This document shows positions 56,187-64,000 of a stretch of 64,000 nucleotides of DNA, piece by piece. The notes beneath the pieces are model-generated. The model worked only from the letters and a program-made list of their open reading frames with translations, made no database searches and was not told the origin of the DNA. Made by a program: the position numbers and the translations under genes. Each line of letters begins with the position of its first letter. Position 1 is the stretch's first letter. The DNA is taken from assembly GCA_037127255.1 (NCBI GenBank), contig JBANSL010000004.1, positions 7,254,001 to 7,318,000 on the forward strand, in the 5' to 3' direction. The stretch is from Persicaria tinctoria. Its lineage: Eukaryota > Streptophyta > Magnoliopsida > Caryophyllales > Polygonaceae.

Positions 56187-58889
56187 ATAAATTCCCCCTA
56201 AGCACGTATCGACTACGATGACTCTACTGCCCATGTCACCCGTTCTGTCTGTGACCGCTTTGCGCAGAAGGTAGCAGCACTCCTCCATCTCCTGCATGGA
56301 GTGAACCGCAATTACAATCCATAATCCTGACACGGGAAATTTTAGAGGTGACAAGTCGTCATACCACAGTTCCCAACCAATCCTGTGGTTTCTTCAGACG
56401 GTTGAGTAACTCCTTCGTCATATCCACACCGCAGGGTGACGTGCGCACCTCTGCGTCCCCACTGCACGTTAAGTTTCTGTCAGGTATTGTTGACGTCCAA
56501 CTATCTACCTTCGTCGTCCATTCGAGTGTAAGACACATAACCTACGTACCTTGCCAACCAACTTGTCATGGCGTTGTTGTCCGTCGCTGACACCATTCCT
56601 AGCTGAACAGCATCGGCGGGAACAGTGGCTGCCTTCTGGGGTCGCGGTTTCTTGGCCGGGGGAGCCAACTCCTCTCCAACATCCTTCCTCGTCTTCTTCG
56701 CCGCCTTAGATACATAAACCTGAGCTACCCTGGGCTTCGGCCTCTCCTCAACTTCATTTTTCTTTCCACCTTCCTCATGACCAGACGCCTGTAAACCAAC
56801 CTCTCCCAACTGCAAACATATCAAACTTCAGCTAAGATTTACACTTTCCCTTGTCACATAACAGATATTCTCATGTCACTTGACCTATACTATCATGTCA
56901 CATATAAAATCACCTTTATTTCATAAATAAACCTTACCTCGTTGGTCTTTCCTTCCCCCCCCCCCCCCATCCCCTGCCTTGACAGATTCAGGTTCATCAT
57001 TCTTGTCCCCGACATCATGACCATCTTGCTTGCTCTCTCCTGATATCTCATCACTTGCCTTCACAGTTTCCACTTGTGTGTGCTTATCCACGCCACCATC
57101 CACTTCACTTTCCTTCTCAACAGCACCTCCTAACTGCAAATGAATTCAATTTTGAATTATGGCTCATTTTTTCCAGTGTCACTTAACATAACAAATCATG
57201 TCACACAGCTACAATATTCCTGTCACATTCTTCCAGTGTCGCTGAAAATAACAAATCTTGTGATGTTTACCAACAACTAACCTTACCACCTAGTCCACCC
57301 TCACCGGCTTTACCCGCAATTGACTCTATCAACTCGTCCAGTTTTTTCTCATCTCCACCTTCTTCTTTATCGGTTGCTTCTTGCCAGGCCGTCCCCTCAC
57401 ACTGAACATCCCGCAACTCAGTCACGGCCACCTCCAATAATTTGAGCTGCAGGTGATCAAATTATTACTTCATATCACCATACGGTGAGAAAAATCAACA
57501 CAATTCACCCTTCATACCACTTTCGTTCATTATCTACACTACTTGTCACTTGCCCAATTTCACGTGTCAGGAATCCATTTACCCTAGTTCACAGTTATCC
57601 TCAGTCTCCACAGAACAAATAATTGGGAAGTTATTGCGTACCTTTTCATCCATCTTCTCCATCCCTGTTGACATTGTCTGAAGCTTGTCCATAACTTGTG
57701 CCAAAGTCTTGGCCATGTCCCCCACCCCGCCATCCTTCTCATTGCCTCCTCTTCCCGTCCTTGGGGACCTCCCACCAGGGGCTTCGAAATGTCTCAGGAA
57801 CGGTGCAACTAGGTCGTCGAAAAAGGGGTCGGACTTCTCATCATCGTACACACACCCATCCATCAGCTCCAGCTCAGCCTCCTCTGGTCTGAGTATTGGG
57901 TTATCATCAATCTCTATGGCCTCCTCTCCCTCAGCTTTGGTGCGGCTGGCTATATCCTTATAAGCGAGGTTCTCATCCTTGAGGGCCCATCTCATGCAAC
58001 GAGGGAATGCCATCGTCGACACCTTCGTCGCAAACCGGACCCCCCATTTTGGCATGGATTCCAGCAACCAAATCTGCACCGTATCCCCACTCAAATTAGT
58101 ACATTTTCAGCATATGATTTACAAATTGATCATGAGTGTGGTCGAGAAGGTTACCTGAAAGGATACCGGATAACCCATCAGGCCATAACCATTGCGCTTC
58201 TTTCGATCTTCTGCCTTTATCTCAGCCTCTCGGCGCTTTACGGCGCCGTTCAGCGACACGTGTGTGGCAGCATAGATTACCCTCCCCCATGTGAATGCCA
58301 AAAACCTATCGACATTTTCCACCAATCGGACGATCCAGCTCCTCAGCCCCTTCCTCTGGTCCTCTCCTAACAAAACGCCCTCCACAATGTACAGCAGCAC
58401 TAGCTTGAATCGTCTTCGCGGGCTCCGCAACACCATTAGTGAGTTTTTCAGCTCGGTCTCGAGGTCACCAACCGTCATCTTTTCGTTTCCAAAAAACTCC
58501 TTTATAGCTTTCTCGTCCTCCTCCATCTCAGTAGCTGCTGGTTGACTGCACCGCAGCCCGATTACTAAGGCAAACTCCTTGAGGGAGAACCTCCTGAGCT
58601 TCCCCTTAATCCGGTACCACGTCTCCCACTTCTTTTCGCTTGTAAGCTGTCGCTGGAGTGCATAATGCACAATTTGTGAAGAAAATTTAACAGTGTGCGC
58701 CAGCCGCACAACCCCACCAAGCTGGGAGTCCAGCAGCTTCTGCCAGTCCCTAGGGTCAACATAATCGTCAATGTTGTTCAGCATTGACAGTCTTGAGCCC
58801 TGGTTGACCCGGGCCTGGAAGTGCCTAGCTTCGGGGACTAGGTAGTCAGGCTCTTTGTTCTTCGCGCTCACGTTCTTCGTCCTCACCAT
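56151..58889 (-). pseudogene. ULP-type gene with DUF1985, protease truncated
   Basis: It starts at 58889 (MVRTKNVSAKNK). DUF1985 is intact at about 58150-58800 (FSLKEFALVIGLRC, LYIVEGVLLGEDQ, RFLAFTWGR). Then a GTAACC donor and a middle exon at 57579-58094 follow, acidic and with a TMSTGMEKMDEKVRN coiled part. Further exons include PAKKPRPQKAAT at about 56500-56820, GDAEVRTSPCGVDM at about 56390-56480, and ECCYLLRKAV at about 56160-56290. It ends at LPREWKEYTVV and a stop at 56151, well before the His, Asp and Cys of the protease. The truncation point meets the 3' end of the plus-strand ULP gene tail to tail. Domain order is the Kaonashi ULP-gene order. No peptidase activity is expected. Confidence 0.82.
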
Positions 58890-59993
58890 TTTTCTCCTGC
58901 AATTTCCATCACACGAACAAAATCAGCTTCTGCCATTTATATTCGTCTCCCTCTGTCACCTAACAGACTAACCCATGTCACTCTACCCTTGTCACTCAGT
59001 GTGAAACCCATGTCACCCATTATGAATCGGAAGCCTATTATAAGACTAACCCATGTCACTCTACCCTTGTCACTCAGTGTGAGACCCATGTCACCCATTA
59101 TGAATCGGAAGCCTATTATAACCAATACCTCAAACCTCCTTCAATAGGACACCTAGGACATCCACATATCCCAATTTCCACAGCTCGCCAATTCTCGTAT
59201 TCCGCCTACCACAATACATTTACAAACCCTTCTCTCCAAATTGGAAACCCCTGTCACCCAATGTCAAACCCCTGTCACCCAATTCGAACCTCAAACCACC
59301 AATTTCCCCTATCCATAGTTCCCCGACCGTTGCCCTAACCCATTCCGAAAACCACTGTCACCCAATTGGAAACCCTAACCACCGATTTCCCCTTTCCATA
59401 CCCGAAAACCACCCATGCCACCACCACCCACCATTATCCAAACAAGAAAACCACCACCCCGACCCACCATTCAGGCCGCCATTGCCCTAACCCCTTCACC
59501 CACTGCTTCCCCGACCCACACCCGCGCACCCTACCACCAAAGGGAGAAGAGTAAAACGGCGTACCTGTTCTGTATGTCGTCGGGTCGTGCCTGCTGTGTC
59601 CTTTCCGCCGACGATGGACTTGCCCGCTCTCTCTCCTTTGGTGTATGCAAGAAGAAACCGCAACCGCCCTCTCTCTCTCTATCTTCTGCCGTCTCTGCAA
59701 CTGCCTCTCTCTCTTTGCTATTGTATCGGTTTGGAAGGAGAAGAGAGATGGTGATGAGATTGTCTTTACTCCTTCCCGCCTTGCCTCTCCCCTACTAGGT
59801 AGGTAATGATGCCTCTATTTTCTCTTTTTCAATTTTTTTTTGCCATTAATTACATCCGATAGCCGGTTTGGGGGGATGAAAACCTGTACATTTATGCAAA
59901 TTTTTGGAAAAAATGGTATTCTTGCAAAATTTTTCAAAATGGTGCCATTTTTGCAAACTTTTCTCAAAAAGTGGTATTTAGTGCTATTTCCTG
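58890..59993 (-). other. Upstream region of the DUF1985 gene and right MULE end
   Basis: It contains a duplicated block of about 94 bp (58952-59045 and 59046-59125, with ACTAACCCATGTCACTCTACC), many CCATGTCACC words shared with the rest of the MULE, CTCTCTCTCC-rich leader sequence at 59620-59780, and the right terminal repeat near 59900-59993. Confidence 0.6.
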
Positions 59994-60002
59994 TATTTTT
60001 TA

Positions 60003-60337
60003 CACTTAAAACTTGAGGGATGATGATTGATGGGTGATTCTTTGGAAGAAAACAAAATTTACGAGTAATTTTTCGTAATTATTACAGTAAGTGGTTGCTT
60101 TGCTAGGGTTCGTACTTATTTTGAGATGGAATCCATGAAGTATGAAACATCGCCAACACTAGCTGCTAGTAGCTAGTTCCTACGAAATCCCTCAAATTCC
60201 TCCTCAGACGATCGATTGATCGGTAGCATTGATGAACTCTGATCCAATTCCAATCACTCTCATGAGGTAACCCTAATTTCTACGAAATCCCTAATTTTTT
60301 TCGCAACTTCAAATTTGCCCCATCCCCACTGAAGAAT
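60003..60337 (+). promoter_or_regulatory. PPR gene 5' flank
   Basis: Short region between the MULE target duplication and the PPR start. It holds an upstream ATG near 60232 with a possible donor (ATGAGGTAACC) at 60261-60270, so an untranslated or short coding first exon is possible. No clear TATA box chosen. Confidence 0.35.
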
Positions 60338-62206
60338 ATGTCGATGAACTTGAGAAGAAGGTTTAATCCGTTGAATTTGCCATACATTCTCAACACCTTT
60401 CTCAATTCGCCGATTGCTAGGAGCTCCCAATCGGCAAATACCATGTTTGCTTTAATCTCCACCCCCTCTGTTCTCGAAAACCCCCCAAGTTTATTGAGTT
60501 ACAGTCACCGAATCCGAGTTTCTAGGTTTACAACATCCGCTACTTCCCCGGTTTCAAATCCATTTATGGTAAAGTTGAGTGATTTCACTCAGAAAGAGGA
60601 TGATATTGATCGAGATTGTAGTGCTTGTGGCAATGAAAGTGATGCCGATGCTGATGACTGTGTTGTTAGTGAAGATGATGACGACGAGGGGGCTGAAATG
60701 GAACAATCGGGGATTAGAGATGAAAGCCTGGATCGCGATATCGGAGTTATCTTGAATGTTTTGCGAGGCGAAGGAGGAGAAGATTCTCCGAATCCCGTGG
60801 ATGTGAGAAATAAGCTTGATCAATGTGGGGTTAGTGCATCTTCGGAGTTGGTCATTGAGGTTCTCACCAGAATCCGCAATGACTGGGAGTTGGCCTTCAT
60901 GTTTTTCTTATGGGCTGGCAAGCAGCCGGGGTATGTGCACTCATTGAGAGTTTACCATTCCATGATATCTATCCTGGCGAAGAGGAGGAGGTTCGACACT
61001 GCGTGGGGGTTGATTGATGAGATGAAGAAGGGTAGAGATGGGGAGAGTCTTGTAACACCCAATACCCTTTTGATCATGATGAGGAGGTACTGTGCAGTTC
61101 ATGACGTGGGGTGCGCTATAAATGCCTTCCACGCCATGAAGCGGTTTGGTTTTCCGGTTGGCATTGAGGAGTTCCAGAAGCTTCTCGCTGCTCTTTGCCG
61201 TTATAAGAATGTGCAGGATGCTGAGCACTTGCTCTTCAGCAATAGGAATTCGTTTCCGTTTGAAACTAAGAGCTTTAATATCATCCTGAATGGATGGTTT
61301 AATGTCATTGGGAGTCCACGAGAGGGAGAGAGATTCTGGAAGGTGATGATCGAGCGACGAATTAAGCTTGATGTTGTGTCGTATTCAAGCATTATTTCTA
61401 GCTACTCGAAGTGCAACAAGCTCAAGGAGGTGCTGCGGCTTTATGATAGGATGAAAGGCATGGGGATTGCCCCTGATAGGAAGGTTTACAATGCGGTTAT
61501 TCATGCCTTAGCTAAGGGTGGACTTATAAAGGAGTCTTTGAACCTTTTGAAAGCTATGGAAAAGGAGGGTATAGCTCCAAACACCGTCACTTACAACTCG
61601 TTGATAAAGCCTCTTTCTAGGTCCCGAAAAAGGGATGACGCTCAGTTAGTTTTTTATGAGATGTTGCACCGGAAATTGCAGCCTACCGTTCGGACTTTCC
61701 ATGCTTTATTGCGCTTACAAAGGACTAGGGAGGATATATTTGTGCTCTTGGATAAAATGAAAGAGACTGGCTGCCAACCGACGAAAGATACTTATATCAT
61801 GTTGATCAGGAAATTTTGTAGATGGGGGCAGCTAGATAGTGTGTTTAATATGTGGGGTCAAATGAATGAGCGTGGATTAAATGATAATAGTACTTCGTAT
61901 ATTGTTCTGATCCATGGCCTCTTTCTGAATGGTAACTTGGAAGAAGCCCACAGAGTCTATTTAGAGATGAAAGACAGGTCACTGATTCCAGATGCAAAAA
62001 CAGATGAAATGATCCAGACATGGTTAGCTAATAAGGAAATGGCAGAGTTACCGTCTGTAGATTCTGGAAACAGTTATTTTGACATTGGTGGAGAAAAGGC
62101 AAAACCAAAGGTCAGTACCCACCGTTTAGACCAAGAAAGATATTTTGAGAAACGACCTGAAGCACGTAAGGTAGTGAAAGAGCGTGGGTTTTCCTTCTGG
62201 GATTAG
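60338..62206 (+). CDS. Organellar P-class pentatricopeptide-repeat protein
   Basis: An intact, intronless 622-codon frame. Residues 1 to about 65 are rich in Arg, Ser, Leu and Asn and poor in acids, like a mitochondrial or plastid transit peptide. An acidic stretch (about 85-125) follows. From about 200 to 560 there are roughly ten 35-residue repeats of the P type, for example RVYHSMISILAKRRRFDTAW, KVYNAVIHALAKGGLIKESL and NTVTYNSLIKPLSRSRKRDD, with Asn, Asp, Thr or Ser at code positions. There is no E, DYW or SMR domain. P-class proteins bind organellar RNA and aid its stability, splicing or translation; the RNA target cannot be told here. The C-terminal basic tail ends ERGFSFWD. Similar to mitochondrial PPR proteins, though I do not assign an orthologue. 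Confidence 0.95.
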   Translation: MSMNLRRRFNPLNLPYILNTFLNSPIARSSQSANTMFALISTPSVLENPPSLLSYSHRIRVSRFTTSATSPVSNPFMVKLSDFTQKEDDIDRDCSACGNESDADADDCVVSEDDDDEGAEMEQSGIRDESLDRDIGVILNVLRGEGGEDSPNPVDVRNKLDQCGVSASSELVIEVLTRIRNDWELAFMFFLWAGKQPGYVHSLRVYHSMISILAKRRRFDTAWGLIDEMKKGRDGESLVTPNTLLIMMRRYCAVHDVGCAINAFHAMKRFGFPVGIEEFQKLLAALCRYKNVQDAEHLLFSNRNSFPFETKSFNIILNGWFNVIGSPREGERFWKVMIERRIKLDVVSYSSIISSYSKCNKLKEVLRLYDRMKGMGIAPDRKVYNAVIHALAKGGLIKESLNLLKAMEKEGIAPNTVTYNSLIKPLSRSRKRDDAQLVFYEMLHRKLQPTVRTFHALLRLQRTREDIFVLLDKMKETGCQPTKDTYIMLIRKFCRWGQLDSVFNMWGQMNERGLNDNSTSYIVLIHGLFLNGNLEEAHRVYLEMKDRSLIPDAKTDEMIQTWLANKEMAELPSVDSGNSYFDIGGEKAKPKVSTHRLDQERYFEKRPEARKVVKERGFSFWD

Positions 62207-62426
62207 TAAATGTTGTGGAGCCAAATCATATTGCTTGTAGTTGTTGACTTTTGATATGGACTGTATCTACCACTGCACCCCGAGAACTCTTGTTGTGGAT
62301 ATCAGTGACAGTCACTTTTGTTATATCTTATGATGATTACTTGAGCCTCATATTGGGTCGCTGATTGAGCAAATTTCTCATCCTGGCCCCTACTGTTATG
62401 CGGATGATGAATCAGTGTATATAAGG

Positions 62427-63480
62427 CTATAAGCTATCACTCTGCTCACCAAAAACTTCCTGTGGAAAAAAGATTAACTTGGCAGACAATGTGAAATTGC
62501 CAAGACCCGTAGATGGCAACATCATTGCTGAATGCTGAATGCTTCCTTGGATTCCCATGAGGCGCCCATCCATGCATGACTTCGACTCTCTGGTTGAGGC
62601 CTGAAATGTTACGAGAACTTCCTTCAGACCAGTGATCTAAAAAAAGATCAGGTTAGTTTTTTTTTTTTCTTAATTAGATGATGAAATTAGAGAGATATTC
62701 ATACCTGATTCAATCATGTAGATTGACTGATGTTACTGAATAACTTTAGTGATTCTTATATAAGCTATGATTGAGCTATCAGGTTTACTGTATTATAAAA
62801 ATTGCTCAGTTCTGTTGAGTTGATGACATAAATTCATAGTGATGTCTATCTGAAGCTTTATTTTTGTTCATGATTGATATTGCATTTGATCATTTCTAGT
62901 GGGCAAGTTCAATTTTCTGTGATGGGAGGTAGGACTGTTTCTGGTATGCAAGTTTACTCGGGGGGATATTCTTTTGCATCATATTATAAAGGCCAATATT
63001 TCAGGAATTTTTTTTTTTTTTACTTTCTAACATATTTTAGTAAAGGAGCTTAGGAAGGTAGTAATAACATACCAGAGAAGCTGGGAGGATTTCACCCACC
63101 AGTTTAGGTGGTTCAGGTAGTGGCTGTTTGCTTCCTGGCTCTTCATGCTGATCAATTGGAAGGCGTGGGATGATTTTGGGATTCAGAAAAGAAACATAAC
63201 TTATAAAACCTGACAACTAGCTTGAAGTAGTACTTTTTATATGTAATGTATCTTTAGAAAAATGCTCTCTGAAGTTTAAACATTATGCCAATTACATTTG
63301 TAAGGAAAAAACAAATAAGTATCATCATACCTCAAAAGTTTGACATTCATCAGCTGAATCTGGACGTGTAGCAGAATCATGCTCATTTTTTGCCATTTCA
63401 TCCCGATCATTTGGAGCTTGCTTCCATTTGCTGCATATGAAATCTTCCACTTCCCCCCCAACTTTGATTTATTTTTTGAT
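62427..63480 (-). CDS. Probable multi-exon gene, 3' part, unrecognised
   Basis: Three minus-strand blocks join in phase 0 with GT-AG introns. One ends at 63331 (SADECQTFE, donor GTATGATG). The next is 63073-63147 (25 codons, HEEPGSKQPLPEPPKLVGEI, donor GTATGTT). The last is 62427-62636 (69 codons plus TAG, beginning ITGLKEVLVTFQAS). The first block extends upstream to about 63480 (VEDFICSKWKQAPNDRDEM), where its acceptor is unclear. The gene would converge on the PPR gene, with stops 220 bp apart. I do not recognise the protein; conserved phase across both introns is the main support. More exons may lie beyond the window. Confidence 0.42.
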
Positions 63481-64000
63481 GACTTGTACAGGAAAACCTG
63501 CCTGTTGAAATAGTTTCCGGATGAATTCAGATCAGCAAGAGAATGAGTTTGCATGATGAATTCAAATTTCATTCTTAGCTCTCCATTGGCAGCGTGGTGA
63601 ATTATTCGTAGCTTTAAAGAGGTAAGACTGGAAATTTTATAGAGGTATACCTACTGTCGTAGTATAAGCTTGATGCTTGTGTAATTTTGATGTGTGTATA
63701 TCAATTGCATGATTTATGGAGTATATGTGACGAGCAGATCAGAGAAAGGCAAAATTTGATATGACGGAGTTGAACACCATCAAGACAGAAATCTTTCTTC
63801 TACCCTTTTCTTTAATTGTGTATCTGCTTGACTGCTTCTGTTTAACTTCATTAGGATTAATTTGATGCTCAATATTTATGTCAGTGGATGACTTAATGCT
63901 TTTGAAGATTCAATATCTGATCAGCTAATTTACTGATGGATGTCTTTCTTTGCTGATGATAATCGATAAGAGAGTAACCTTTTGAATTCCATAAATGTTA
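63481..64000. other. Right edge, no further coding recognised
   Basis: AT-rich, probably intron or upstream sequence of the minus-strand gene; nothing else supported. Confidence 0.3.

Larger units (their letters stand above)
46585..59993 (+). mobile_element. Kaonashi-type MULE with ULP genes, 13.4 kb
   Basis: A perfect 9-bp duplication TATTTTTTA (46576-46584 and 59994-60002) brackets a unit holding a mudrA-type transposase and two ULP-type genes, the gene set known for Kaonashi MULEs in Arabidopsis. The ends are diverged inverted repeats. Both contain GCAC near the tip and, further in, AAATACCACTTTTT followed by AGAAAA and later TTGCAAGAATACCAT. The element is disabled by frameshifts in the transposase and contains a later solo LTR. 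It ends 335 bp before a PPR start codon. The duplication is A/T only, so its weight comes from agreement with the inverted ends. Confidence 0.82.

Noticed and set aside
1..64000. Integrated pararetrovirus or geminivirus sequence
   Set aside because: I saw no movement-protein, coat-protein or replication-initiator motif of such viruses; all reverse transcriptases fit copia, Athila or LINE.

Overview
The window is nuclear DNA from a flowering plant, most likely a eudicot. The evidence is GT-AG introns, a plant pentatricopeptide-repeat (PPR) gene, a germin-like gene, H3.3-type histone genes, and plant-specific transposon lineages (Athila, copia, Kaonashi-type Mutator-like elements or MULEs, L1-type LINE with RNase H, hAT, CACTA, PIF/Harbinger). 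I cannot name the species from sequence alone. All calls are by eye; no database search was run.

Layout. 0.4-1.15 kb: an apparently intact germin-like gene (minus). 1.7 kb: a 99-bp SINE-like insertion with an 18-bp target duplication. 1.9-15.3 kb: a broken copia element (minus) split by a 12-kb Athila-type Ty3/gypsy element (2925-14900, target duplication CCAAG). The Athila carries 26 copies of a GC-only hairpin motif in six clusters. 15.6-23.8 kb: an 8.2-kb unit with 56-bp inverted ends that holds intron-containing fragments of three recognisable host genes (a PEP/phosphate translocator exon, a KH-domain RNA-binding protein, an LSD1-like histone demethylase). It also holds tRNA-like modules with a 21-bp satellite and a 706-bp hAT element.

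24-35 kb: a 1.9-kb segment present twice about 7 kb apart, each copy with one intronless, very divergent H3.3-type histone gene (minus). Between them lie nested hAT-like elements and a decayed Kaonashi-type ULP gene. 34.7-46.3 kb: LINE remains (one long LINE, minus, split by a 703-bp hAT relative), a CACTA end, a tRNA-Pro-like gene with a six-base anticodon loop, two long open frames I cannot identify, and a PIF/Harbinger-type element.

46.6-60.0 kb: a 13.4-kb Kaonashi-type MULE with a perfect 9-bp target duplication. It contains a mudrA-like transposase split by a 2.9-kb solo LTR and damaged by two frameshifts, then two convergent ULP-type genes. One keeps the protease domain but has lost DUF1985; the other keeps DUF1985 but has lost most of the protease. 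60.3-62.2 kb: an intact organellar P-class PPR gene starting 335 bp after the MULE. 62.4-63.5 kb: a probable multi-exon minus-strand gene, unrecognised, running off the right.

Probable working host genes are the germin-like gene, the two H3 variants, the PPR gene and perhaps the right-edge gene. The rest is layered transposon history, and several target-site duplications give the order of insertion. The observations I rate highest are the GC-hairpin cassettes inside one retrotransposon, the paired H3 variants, and the gene-capturing 8.2-kb element.
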